Source: Actibacterium pelagium
GTDB taxonomy: Bacteria; Pseudomonadota; Alphaproteobacteria; Rhodobacterales; Rhodobacteraceae
Assembly (NCBI RefSeq): GCF_002285415.1
Contig: NZ_NSBU01000004.1
Coordinates: 760,001-824,000, forward strand
DNA length: 64,000 nt
Reading direction: 5' to 3'
A model generated the notes under the pieces. That model was given only the letters and a program-made list of their open reading frames with translations. It made no database searches and had not been told where the DNA came from. The position numbers and the translations under genes are program-made. Each line of letters begins with the position of its first letter. Position 1 is the first letter of the stretch. Below, in pieces: positions 43,908 to 51,659 of this stretch.

Positions 43908-43923
43908 AAATGGTATACCATTT
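43908..43923. promoter_or_regulatory. ExuR/UxuR-type operator
   Basis: AAATGGTATACCATTT is a 16-bp perfect palindrome in the 120-base divergent promoter between idnD and the IdnO-like SDR. It shares TGGTATACCA with the sites at 31039-31075 and 51576-51593. Confidence 0.8.
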
Positions 43924-43984
43924 TCATCAAGGCGGGTTTGCAGGGCAATGTCAACCGTCCGGACACCACGCTGGGAGGGGATTT

Positions 43985-44746
43985 ATGCGGTTGTTTGATT
44001 TGACCGGGCGGACGGCACTGGTCACAGGATCGTCGATGGGGATCGGTCGGGCTTTGGCACGTGGTTTGGCCGAAGCTGGCGCGCGAATTGTGCTGAATGC
44101 TCGGGATCCCGGGCGCCTTGAGGCCGCGGCCGAAGAGCTGCGCGCGACCGGTGCCGACGTCTTGACCTTGTGTTTCGACGTGACCGACCCAAAGGCAGTT
44201 CAAGAGAAGATTGATAGCTTTGAAGCCAACCATGGTCCCATCGATATTCTGGTCAACAACGCTGGGATGCAGCACCGCACAGCGCTGGAGGATTTTCCAG
44301 TCGACGCTTTCGATCGGTTGATGCGGACCAATGTGAATTCAGCGTTTTACGTCGGACAGGCTGCTGCGAGGCACATGATCACACGGGGCAAGGGCAAGAT
44401 CATCAATATTGCCAGCGTGCAGGCCGCGCTCGCCCGTCCCGGCATCGCGCCCTATACGGCGTCGAAAGGTGCCATTGCCAACTTAACCAAGGGCATGGCG
44501 ACGGACTGGGCGAAGCACGGATTGAATTGCAATGCCATTGCGCCCGGCTACTTCGATACGCCGCTCAATGCGGCATTGGTGGCCGACCCAGAGTTTTCTG
44601 CTTGGTTGGAAAAACGAACTCCGGCGGGGCGCTGGGGTGAGGTTGAAGAACTGGTCGGGGCCTGCGTGTTCCTGGCCTCGGATGCGGCGAGTTTCGTGAA
44701 CGGGCACACCCTGTTCGTGGATGGGGGCATCACGGCAAGTCTTTAG
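43985..44746 (+). CDS. SDR, gluconate 5-dehydrogenase type (IdnO-like)
   Basis: A 253-residue classical short-chain dehydrogenase. Cofactor motif TGSSMGIG at 14-21, active site Ser144, Tyr157 and Lys161. Start ATG 43985 follows GGGAGGGG. The first residues, MRLFDLTGRTALVTGSS, and the MATDWAKHGLNCNAIAPGYF segment are typical of 5-keto-D-gluconate reductases. Divergence from idnD supports an idonate to gluconate route. First gene of the rightward operon up to 48551. Confidence 0.83.
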   Translation: MRLFDLTGRTALVTGSSMGIGRALARGLAEAGARIVLNARDPGRLEAAAEELRATGADVLTLCFDVTDPKAVQEKIDSFEANHGPIDILVNNAGMQHRTALEDFPVDAFDRLMRTNVNSAFYVGQAAARHMITRGKGKIINIASVQAALARPGIAPYTASKGAIANLTKGMATDWAKHGLNCNAIAPGYFDTPLNAALVADPEFSAWLEKRTPAGRWGEVEELVGACVFLASDAASFVNGHTLFVDGGITASL

Positions 44747-44757
44747 GAGGGGAATAT

Positions 44758-45672
44758 ATGACGGACAAACCGGTTATCGGCTTTATCGGCGTGGGCTACA
44801 TGGGCCACGGCATGGCCAAGAACATCTTGCAAGGCGGGTACGACCTGTGGATCAAGGGGAACGTGAACCGCACCCCGATCGACAGTCTTGTCGGGATGGG
44901 GGCCAAAGAGGCGGCCAGCCCGCGCGAGATGGCAGAAAACTGCGATATCATCCATATCTGCCTTTCCAACAGCCCACAGGTGGAAGCGGCCATTCGCGGG
45001 CCAGACGGCATCCTTGCCGGGGCACGTGAGGGGTTGATCGTGATCGATACAACCACCGCCGACCCGGTTTCGACCATGGCCTTGGCGGCCGAGATGGCCG
45101 AGCAGGGCGTTCGGATGGTGGACGCGCCTCTGGGGCGGACCCCGAAAGAGGCCGAAGAAGGCATGTTGGATGCCATGGTCGGGTGCGACGAGGACCTTCT
45201 GGAGGTGATCACTCCGGTCATCGATTGCTGGGCCGGCACGATTACACGCATCGGTCCGGTTGGAACCGGGCACAAGATGAAGTTGATGATGAACTTCCTT
45301 GGGGCGGCCTACGCGGCGCTTTACTCGGAAACTGCCGTTTTGGGGGCAAAGGTTGGCATTTCGCCCCATACGTTCCGCGAAGTAATCGAACCCAGCCGCC
45401 TTGGAAGCGGGTTCTTCGGGACATTCATGAAATACGTCTGCGAGCGGGATGAGAACGCACATAAGTTTTCTATCGCCAACATGTCCAAAGACATTCGCTA
45501 TGTGAACGCCATGGCCACGGATGCTGGTGTGATGAACGTGATGGCCTCTGCCGCGCGCCATTATTTCACCCATGCCGAGGCCGTTGGGGGCGGTTCCGAT
45601 TTCGTGCCGATGCTGTCGGATCACGTCGGGCGCCTGAACGGGGTCGATATGGAGGCCGCGACGAAAAAGTAA
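44758..45672 (+). CDS. Beta-hydroxyacid dehydrogenase (3-HIBADH family)
   Basis: A 304-residue NAD(P)-dependent reductase: nucleotide motif GFIGVGYMGHGMA at the N-terminus, the substrate signature DAPLGRTPKEAEEG and the catalytic Lys in GTGHKMKLMMN. It belongs to the tartronate semialdehyde reductase/threonate dehydrogenase superfamily. It sits between an SDR and a PhyH dioxygenase; the substrate is unknown. Confidence 0.85.
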   Translation: MTDKPVIGFIGVGYMGHGMAKNILQGGYDLWIKGNVNRTPIDSLVGMGAKEAASPREMAENCDIIHICLSNSPQVEAAIRGPDGILAGAREGLIVIDTTTADPVSTMALAAEMAEQGVRMVDAPLGRTPKEAEEGMLDAMVGCDEDLLEVITPVIDCWAGTITRIGPVGTGHKMKLMMNFLGAAYAALYSETAVLGAKVGISPHTFREVIEPSRLGSGFFGTFMKYVCERDENAHKFSIANMSKDIRYVNAMATDAGVMNVMASAARHYFTHAEAVGGGSDFVPMLSDHVGRLNGVDMEAATKK

Positions 45673-45690
45673 CTGCGGGGAGGGCAGGCC

Positions 45691-46596
45691 ATGCTGAGTC
45701 AGCAGCAAAAGGACTTCTACGCCGAAAACGGCTATCTGATGATTGAGAACGCGGTCACTCAGGAGCAGCTGGAACGTCTGCGCGACATCACGACCCGGCT
45801 GATCGAGGAATCGCGGGCCGTAAGCGAAAGCAACGATGTCTATGACCTTGATGCAGGCCACAGCGCAAATGCGCCTCGTCTGACCCGGATAAAGATCCCG
45901 CATAAGCAAGACCCCTACTTCTGGGAGGTCTTGCGCCATTCCATGATGACCCGGGTTCTGAACGACCTGCTTGGTCCGGATACGACGATCTTGACGTCGA
46001 AGCTGAATACCAAGGCGCCCGGCGGCGGGCGGGCTGTCGAGTGGCATCAGGACTGGATGTTTTATCCCCACACGAATGACGATCTGCTGGCCTTTGGGCT
46101 GATGCTTGAGGATGTGGACGAGGAGAACGGTCCGCTGATGGTGGTGCCCGGCACACATCGTGGACCGTTGTTGGATCACACGGCGAACGGCTATTTCGCC
46201 GGGGCGATCGACCCGAAAGATCCGCTGTTCGAAAAGGACAGGATCGTAACCCTGACCGGTAAGGCAGGCAGCATGACCGTACACCACGCGCGGCTGTTGC
46301 ACGGGTCCGCGCCGAACATGAGTGATCGCACCCGGAAGATCCTGTTTTACGAATGCGCCAGTGCTGATGCCTGGCCGATCCTTGGCTCGAACTCCTACTT
46401 CCACGCGTTGGGGCAGCGTAAGTTCTGGGAAGACCTTAAGGATCGCACGATTACCGGCTCGCCTTGCCTGACGCCGCGCCTTGAAAAGGTACCGGTGGTG
46501 ATGCCTATGCCACCGGCTCCGGACACGGGGTCGATCTTTAAGACACAGGAAAGCGCAGGCGCCAAAAGCGCCTTTGCGGGTGCGGCGGACGAATGA
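45691..46596 (+). CDS. Phytanoyl-CoA dioxygenase (PhyH) family protein
   Basis: A 301-residue Fe(II)/2-oxoglutarate oxygenase. The facial triad is His119-x-Asp121 (EWHQDWMF) and distal His204 (LLHGSAPN), with Arg213 nearby to hold 2-oxoglutarate. It is soluble. The stop overlaps the cycloisomerase start (ATGA), so it is part of the sugar-acid operon. It may hydroxylate an unusual or methylated sugar acid to feed it into the route; that is inference. Confidence 0.87.
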   Translation: MLSQQQKDFYAENGYLMIENAVTQEQLERLRDITTRLIEESRAVSESNDVYDLDAGHSANAPRLTRIKIPHKQDPYFWEVLRHSMMTRVLNDLLGPDTTILTSKLNTKAPGGGRAVEWHQDWMFYPHTNDDLLAFGLMLEDVDEENGPLMVVPGTHRGPLLDHTANGYFAGAIDPKDPLFEKDRIVTLTGKAGSMTVHHARLLHGSAPNMSDRTRKILFYECASADAWPILGSNSYFHALGQRKFWEDLKDRTITGSPCLTPRLEKVPVVMPMPPAPDTGSIFKTQESAGAKSAFAGAADE

Positions 46597-47759
46597 AGAT
46601 CACAGCCATACACAGTCATGTGCTGCAAACCGACATGCCCGAAGAGCTGGGGTATTCCCAGCAATATTACGCCAAACGCACGGCGCATCTTGTCGAGGTG
46701 CAGACCGATGAAGGGATCACGGGATGGGGCGAGTGCTTTGGCCCCGGCAATGTGGCATTGGCCAATAAGGGGATTGTCGAACGGGTCATCGCGCCGATGG
46801 TCCTTGGCAGCGACCCTTTGGATCGCGATGTGTTGTGGCACAGGGTCTATAATCTGCTGCGGGATCACGGCCAGAAAGGCATGCCGCTTCAGGCGCTTTC
46901 GGGTGTTGATATCGCGCTTTGGGATATCGCGGGCAAAGTCGCGGGCCTGCCGTTGCACAAGCTGATCGGCGGGGCGCATCGGACGCAGGTTCAGGCCTAT
47001 GGCTATGGCATGATGCTGAAACGAGAAAGCGTCGCGGATCATGTTGCCCGATTTGCCGATGAGGCTGCCGCGATCCGGGACATGGGATTTGTCGCGACCA
47101 AGATGAAGGTCGGACTTGGCGCCCGCGATGATGTGAAACTGTGCGAGGCCGTAAGGCGAGGCGTGGGCCCCGATTTCGATTTCATGGTCGACGCCAACCA
47201 TTGCTACACGACGCCCGACGCATTCTATGTTGGACGGGCGCTCGAGGAACTGGGCGCTTATTGGTTCGAGGAACCCGTCGCGCCCGAAGACCTGGACGGC
47301 TATCGCGAATTGCGCGCGGGGCTGAAGGTAAACATCTCGGGTGGCGAGGCCGAGTTCAACCGCTGGGGCTGGCGCGCCATTTTGGAAAACCGGGGGCTGG
47401 ACATCGCGCAACCCGAAGTCTGTGCATTGGGAGGCATCAGCGAGTATCTGCGTGTTTTGGCGCTATGCCATGCGCACCACACACCGGTGATCAACCATGT
47501 CTGGGGGTCGGCAATCGCTGTCGCCGTCAACTTACAGCTTCTGGCGGCAATGCCTCCCTTGCCCGGTGGGCTCTTCCCGCGGGAACCGTGGCTAGAGTTC
47601 GATACGACCCTGAACATCTTCCGCGACGAAATGCTTTTGGAGCCGTTGAACATCCAGCAGCAGGTCGCGGACAATGGCGGTTTTGTCACAGTGCCGACGG
47701 GTGCAGGCATCGGGGTGGAACCCGATCGGGATTTCATCGCGCGCTACGAGATTGAATGA
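46593..47759 (+). CDS. gci: Enolase-superfamily D-galactarolactone cycloisomerase (Gci-like)
   Basis: A 388-residue mandelate-racemase-subgroup protein. The catalytic pair Lys170-x-Lys172 (TKMKVG), metal ligands Asp200 (VDANH), Glu226 (FEEP) and Glu252 (SGGEAE), and the catalytic His302 (NHVWG) are all present. Its length and segments (MKITAI, GWGECFGP, LLRDHGQKGMPLQALSG) recall Agrobacterium Gci, which converts galactaro-1,4-lactone to 3-deoxy-2-keto-hexarate. The uronate dehydrogenase at 54193 would supply that lactone. Galactarate or galactonate dehydration is the alternative. Confidence 0.8.
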   Translation: MKITAIHSHVLQTDMPEELGYSQQYYAKRTAHLVEVQTDEGITGWGECFGPGNVALANKGIVERVIAPMVLGSDPLDRDVLWHRVYNLLRDHGQKGMPLQALSGVDIALWDIAGKVAGLPLHKLIGGAHRTQVQAYGYGMMLKRESVADHVARFADEAAAIRDMGFVATKMKVGLGARDDVKLCEAVRRGVGPDFDFMVDANHCYTTPDAFYVGRALEELGAYWFEEPVAPEDLDGYRELRAGLKVNISGGEAEFNRWGWRAILENRGLDIAQPEVCALGGISEYLRVLALCHAHHTPVINHVWGSAIAVAVNLQLLAAMPPLPGGLFPREPWLEFDTTLNIFRDEMLLEPLNIQQQVADNGGFVTVPTGAGIGVEPDRDFIARYEIE

Positions 47760-47810
47760 CACGACCTAGCGGTGCGGGCGCCCCGCTGGATGTGACAAAT
47801 GGAGAGCGTA

Positions 47811-48551
47811 ATGGCCCAATGTAGCGATGCTGCGATGGTTCTTTTCTATGACATCGACGGAGAGACCTCGGATCACGACTATTGGCACAGCTACGAGCAT
47901 TTTCACGAACGCCTGTCGGTTCCCGGCTTTCTGCGCGCGACACGTTGGATCGCGACCAAAGGGGCGCCGCGGTATCTGGTGACTTATGAAGTCACCGATG
48001 TAGATGTCGCGCGTTCTCAGCCTTATCTGGACAGGTTGAACGCGCCTTCGGACTGGACCAGCGAGATGATGCCTCGCTTTCGCGGAATGGTGCGAGGGTT
48101 TTGCCGTGTTGCGGCAAGCGCTGGTTTCGGATTGGGGCGGTCAGTCGCAGCCCTTCGTTTCACGCCTGAGGATGGGCGCGAGCAAGCGGTCATAGATTGG
48201 CTTGGCGGGCAGATGGCCCCGTTCCTTGCGTCGCAACGCGGCGCGGTTTCGGCTCAGCTTTTGCGCCCGGAACCGCCGCCACCAATGACCCGTGAGCAGG
48301 CCTTGCGCGGTGCCGATCAGGCGATGCCTTGGGTGTTTCTGCTGCACGGTTATGATCCCGACACGCTTGATCTGTTGCGTAAAACGTACCTTGGCGCGCA
48401 GCATCTGAAAGAACACGGCATCAAGGACGTGACTGTTGGCCGGTATACGTTCCACAGCACCGCTTCGGCGCAAGAAGTGCGTCGGACGGAGAAACCCCGT
48501 GCCTTAAGTCAGGCCGAGCGAAATAGCGGGGGCCCCGACCTTGATCAGTAG
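47811..48551 (+). CDS. Unrecognised soluble protein, possible EthD-like fold
   Basis: A 246-residue protein from the ATG at 47811, which has a GGAGAG site; an ATG four codons upstream lacks one. The first half (VLFYDIDGETSDHDYWHSYEHFHERL and VPGFLRATRWIATKGAPRYLVTYEV, shown here as two pieces) resembles a ferredoxin-like dimeric alpha/beta barrel of the EthD type, and the second half repeats a similar plan. It closes the rightward idnO-like operon. Its end overlaps the convergent SDR gene by seven bases. Function unknown, perhaps a small isomerase or cyclase. Confidence 0.7.
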   Translation: MAQCSDAAMVLFYDIDGETSDHDYWHSYEHFHERLSVPGFLRATRWIATKGAPRYLVTYEVTDVDVARSQPYLDRLNAPSDWTSEMMPRFRGMVRGFCRVAASAGFGLGRSVAALRFTPEDGREQAVIDWLGGQMAPFLASQRGAVSAQLLRPEPPPPMTREQALRGADQAMPWVFLLHGYDPDTLDLLRKTYLGAQHLKEHGIKDVTVGRYTFHSTASAQEVRRTEKPRALSQAERNSGGPDLDQ

Positions 48552-49303
48552 GTTGCGCGCCCACCCGAAAGATCAAACGCAGCGCCGGTGGTGAAAGAGT
48601 TCTCGGGGCTGGCCATCCACGCGATCATGGCGGCGGCTTCTTCCACTTCGACAAAGCGGTTTCGTGGAATTTTCGACAGCATGTACTCGATGAATTCCTC
48701 TTCAAGCTGGTCGAAAATGGCCGTGCGCGCGGCGGCGGGCGTGATGCAATTCACGGCGATGTCGTGGCCTGCAAGTTCTTTGCCAAGCGATTTGGTAAAG
48801 GCGATGACACCGGCCTTCGACGCAGAGTAGGCCGAGGCGTTGGGGTTGCCCTCTTTTCCGGCGACCGAGGCAATGTTGACGATACGCCCAAAATTTCGGG
48901 CCTTCATGCCGGGGGTGACCGCCTTGTTGGTAAAAAAGGTGCCCATCAGGTTGATATCAATCACGTCGCGAAAGGCGGCGTTATCATAGTCCTCGACCGC
49001 CGCGTTTGGTCCCGCGATGCCTGCGCTGTTGACCAGGATATCGACGGGTCCCAGTTTCGCTTCGGTCTGAGCCAGCGCGGAAGTCACGCTTTCAGAATTC
49101 GAAACATTGCAGGCAACTGGAATGACCTGACCTAGTGGGCCCAGCTTTTCGGCGGACCTGGCGGCCAGCGCTTCGTCAAGGTCCCATAAAGCGACCCGCG
49201 CGCCAGAGGCCAGAAAGCGCGCGGCCACGGCATAGCCAATCCCTTGGGCCCCACCAGTAACCACCGCAGTCAGATCAGACAGGTTGATCTCGTTCCGTTT
49301 CAT
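48545..49303 (-). CDS. Short-chain dehydrogenase/reductase
   Basis: A 252-residue classical SDR. TGGAQGIG at 16-23, active site Ser146, Tyr159 and Lys163. ATG at 49303 follows TAAGGAG; a 24-codon upstream extension is not supported. It is the last gene of the leftward lprI-azlC-azlD-rraA-SDR unit, 11 bases after the RraA-family gene. Likely oxidises a sugar acid or polyol. Confidence 0.87.
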   Translation of the reverse strand: MKRNEINLSDLTAVVTGGAQGIGYAVAARFLASGARVALWDLDEALAARSAEKLGPLGQVIPVACNVSNSESVTSALAQTEAKLGPVDILVNSAGIAGPNAAVEDYDNAAFRDVIDINLMGTFFTNKAVTPGMKARNFGRIVNIASVAGKEGNPNASAYSASKAGVIAFTKSLGKELAGHDIAVNCITPAAARTAIFDQLEEEFIEYMLSKIPRNRFVEVEEAAAMIAWMASPENSFTTGAAFDLSGGRATY

Positions 49304-49314
49304 GCCTCGACTCC

Positions 49315-50013
49315 TTATTCCACAACGACGGCCCGGCCGTCGGCGATCATCTCTTCGATGGCTGGCATCTGGCAAAATCCAGCCGCCACTTTCTCTTCCA
49401 AGTCGGCTTCAAGTTTTTGGACGTGACGCAGACGCGCGATCACCGTGTCGATTTCTGCGAAGGGGACAATGACGACGCCGTTGCGATCCGCGACGATCAA
49501 ATCGCCGCTTTCGATATTCACGCCGCCGACAACCGCCCCAAAGCCGACCTTGGCCGGGCCGTTGGAATAGGGTGAATTCGGCGAGAGCCCGGTGCACCAT
49601 GCGGGCAAACCGGTTTCAACGATACCGTCGTAGTCGCGCATTTCTCCGTCCGTGACGAAGCCCGCAGCGCCCTTGTTTTTCAGCATTCCGCAGAACTGGT
49701 CGCCCGCGGCAGAGCAATTCCGATGCCCGTGCACCGCGGACACCACGATGTCTCCGGGCTTTAGAATGTGCAGTGCGCCCATGGTCGCCAGAATTTCCTG
49801 TGGTCCGTTGTCGGCCACCAATGCGGGGCCTACCGCCCGGCAGTCGATATCCCGGCCGCCACCGATGGGTTGAATGCGGCTTTCAAGCGCGCCTTGGCCC
49901 CCCATGGCATCACAAACAAAACCGGTGGGGACATCTTGGAATGCCGCGATTTGGTCCGCCGTGGGGCGTGGGAAGTTGGGGCGTAGGGTCAGGATGGGCG
50001 GTTCTTCGATCAT
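49315..50013 (-). CDS. RraA-family protein (aldolase/decarboxylase-like)
   Basis: A 232-residue RraA-fold protein. The conserved core is present: GPALVA, GDIVVSAVHGHRNCSAAGDQF, KGAAGFVTDGEMRDYDG with the Arg-Asp pair, and GDLIVADRNGVVIVP. Members in sugar-acid clusters act as HMG/CHA-type aldolases, oxaloacetate decarboxylases or hydro-lyases rather than RNase E inhibitors, which suits this context. The long N-terminal extension of about 20 residues is typical of the aldolase-like group. Substrate unknown. Confidence 0.83.
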   Translation of the reverse strand: MIEEPPILTLRPNFPRPTADQIAAFQDVPTGFVCDAMGGQGALESRIQPIGGGRDIDCRAVGPALVADNGPQEILATMGALHILKPGDIVVSAVHGHRNCSAAGDQFCGMLKNKGAAGFVTDGEMRDYDGIVETGLPAWCTGLSPNSPYSNGPAKVGFGAVVGGVNIESGDLIVADRNGVVIVPFAEIDTVIARLRHVQKLEADLEEKVAAGFCQMPAIEEMIADGRAVVVE

Positions 50014-50026
50014 GAAGCAACTCGGT

Positions 50027-50350
50027 TCAGGAGGTTAAGAATTGCAGGGCATAAAGCGTGCCCATGCCGGCGATGATGGCCCAGATTACCCCAAACCGCA
50101 GCCCGGCAAGCAGGGCGGCGATAGCGGCAATCAGGCGAATGGGGTCAGGCGATCCGCCGGTTGCCTCGGGCCAGATCACCAATGGGGTGACCAGCGCAGG
50201 AAACACAGCGACGGCAACATATTTCAGGTGTAATAGCAGCCAGTCCGGCAACTGCCGACCACCCAGAATGCCAAGAAAGGAAAACCGGATCAGGAAGGTT
50301 CCGATGGCCAGCAGTGCTGTGAGTGTCCAGAAGGCAGAGTCAGAGATCAT
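50027..50350 (-). CDS. azlD: AzlD-family branched-chain amino acid transport subunit
   Basis: A 107-residue membrane protein with four spans (MISDSAFWTLTALLAIGTFLIRF at the start, in family style). The ATG at 50350 overlaps the azlC stop (ATGA). AzlD partners AzlC in export of small branched-chain molecules. Confidence 0.87.
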   Translation of the reverse strand: MISDSAFWTLTALLAIGTFLIRFSFLGILGGRQLPDWLLLHLKYVAVAVFPALVTPLVIWPEATGGSPDPIRLIAAIAALLAGLRFGVIWAIIAGMGTLYALQFLTS

Positions 50351-51060
50351 GTTGTTGCCCTCTGGGCGCGACGGCGCAGATACAATTCTGTTTGCGCACC
50401 AGTCAGAATACCAAGCGTGGCGGCCACGATCAGTCCCAATGACCATGGGACCCAGGCAAAGGCCAAGGCGGCGACAGCGGCGACCAACGCGGCCACGACG
50501 TGTGCCGCGGATCGCAGAAGCGGCGCCGTCATTGCGATGAAGCAGACCGGAACGGCGAAATCGAGTGAGAAGGCCGCTGGGATCGCCTGACCGACCAGTG
50601 CGCCAAGAAGTGTGCAGCCGTACCAGATCGGGCAAATCAGAAGCATGCAGCCAAAGTAATAGGCCACCCGCGCGGCCGGGCTCATTTCGGGTTGATCCTC
50701 GTAGGTCCGAACGGCCACAGCGAAGGCCTGATCGACCATCAGATACGCCATCAATGCACGCGTGCCGAGCCGCGCGTGGCCAACGTACGGCACAAGTGCC
50801 GCTGAATACATGGCCATGCGCAGATTGACCGCCAACGCGGCGAAAAGAGCAATAAAGACGGGGGCGTTTTCCTGCAAAAGCGCCACAGCCGTGAATTGAG
50901 AAGCTCCGGCGATGACCAAAACCGACATGGACATGGTTTGAAGCACATCCAAACCGGCGTCACGGGCCACAACGCCGAAAAGCATGGAATAGGGGACCAC
51001 GATCAGGATGAAAGGGGCGCAGTCCAGATACCCGCGCCAAAAGGCCCTGCGTGGTGTCAT
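50347..51060 (-). CDS. azlC: AzlC-family exporter subunit
   Basis: A 237-residue membrane protein with about seven spans. The family segments PFILIVVPYSMLFGVVARDAG and VIAGASQFTAVALL are present. It overlaps the upstream secreted LprI-like gene and azlD downstream by four bases each. AzlCD exports branched-chain amino acids or analogues; here it may relieve the cell of a sugar-acid side product, which is inference. Confidence 0.9.
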   Translation of the reverse strand: MTPRRAFWRGYLDCAPFILIVVPYSMLFGVVARDAGLDVLQTMSMSVLVIAGASQFTAVALLQENAPVFIALFAALAVNLRMAMYSAALVPYVGHARLGTRALMAYLMVDQAFAVAVRTYEDQPEMSPAARVAYYFGCMLLICPIWYGCTLLGALVGQAIPAAFSLDFAVPVCFIAMTAPLLRSAAHVVAALVAAVAALAFAWVPWSLGLIVAATLGILTGAQTELYLRRRAQRATT

Positions 51061-51530
51061 GGCAATCGGCGTGACTGCAAGATCAGCTTGGTCAGCGCCA
51101 ACCCGGTTGCCGTTGCCTCGCAGCGGGCCTTTTGCAGGGCTATCGTTTCGCCGGGCGTTTCGGTCAGGCGCGCCAGATCATGCATCCGATCGCATTGCAG
51201 CAAGTTTGCCAGAAGGTCGTACTTGAGCTCGATACTCGCGATCGCAGTGATCTGTTCCTCGGCTTCGGCAGAGATCTTTTGCATTTGGTCTTGGATGCCG
51301 GTGGACCACCCGTCCTTGACCTCGACAAAACAAAGTGTGGCCGAAGCGGTCTGTTCTTCGGGGTCGTAGCTAAGACATGCCGCTTGGGCCGCATGTACGC
51401 ATTCGGCAGCAGGGGCATTGTTCTCTATTCGCGTATCAACGCAGGAGCGAAACGCGTCCAGGTCGACCTCTGCGAATGCGGGCCCTCCCAAGCACAGTGC
51501 GGTTATCAAGCTGATGGTAAGCCGTTTCAT
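51057..51530 (-). CDS. Secreted LprI/DUF1311-like protein
   Basis: A 157-residue protein with a signal peptide (MKRLTISLITALCLGGPAFA). The mature part holds six Cys and the pattern CVDTRIENN..AECVHAAQAACL...CFVEVKDGW, then a long helix and RMHDLARLTETPGET, which fits the LprI/DUF1311 lysozyme-inhibitor-like superfamily. It is the first gene of the leftward unit and overlaps azlC (ATGA). Operator palindrome upstream. Odd partner for an AzlCD exporter. Confidence 0.72.
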   Translation of the reverse strand: MKRLTISLITALCLGGPAFAEVDLDAFRSCVDTRIENNAPAAECVHAAQAACLSYDPEEQTASATLCFVEVKDGWSTGIQDQMQKISAEAEEQITAIASIELKYDLLANLLQCDRMHDLARLTETPGETIALQKARCEATATGLALTKLILQSRRLP

Positions 51531-51575
51531 CGGGTCAATCCGCCTCCTCCTAGCGGTCGCGCGTCTTTACGCTTG

Positions 51576-51593
51576 CATTTGGTATACCAAATG
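51576..51593. promoter_or_regulatory. ExuR/UxuR-type operator
   Basis: CATTTGGTATACCAAATG, an 18-bp perfect palindrome, lies in the 129-base divergent promoter between the LprI-like and XylD-type genes. Confidence 0.82.
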
Positions 51594-51659
51594 GGAAATG
51601 TATAACAAGAGCCGAGACAAGATCAGTGTCTTCGGCACGGATTTTCGGGGGAGGAAGAG

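Noticed and set aside
43865-44275. Long N-terminal extension of the idonate dehydrogenase
   Set aside because: It would cross the operator and the divergent SDR start; the TTG at 43864 with a good ribosome site gives the normal family N-terminus.
44743-46404. 553-codon open frame on the minus strand
   Set aside because: It lies exactly opposite the beta-hydroxyacid dehydrogenase and PhyH genes, has His/Arg-rich composition typical of antisense shadow frames in high-GC DNA and no family motif.
46395-47411. 338-codon open frame on the minus strand
   Set aside because: Antisense to the Gci-like gene, whose complete active site fixes the coding strand.
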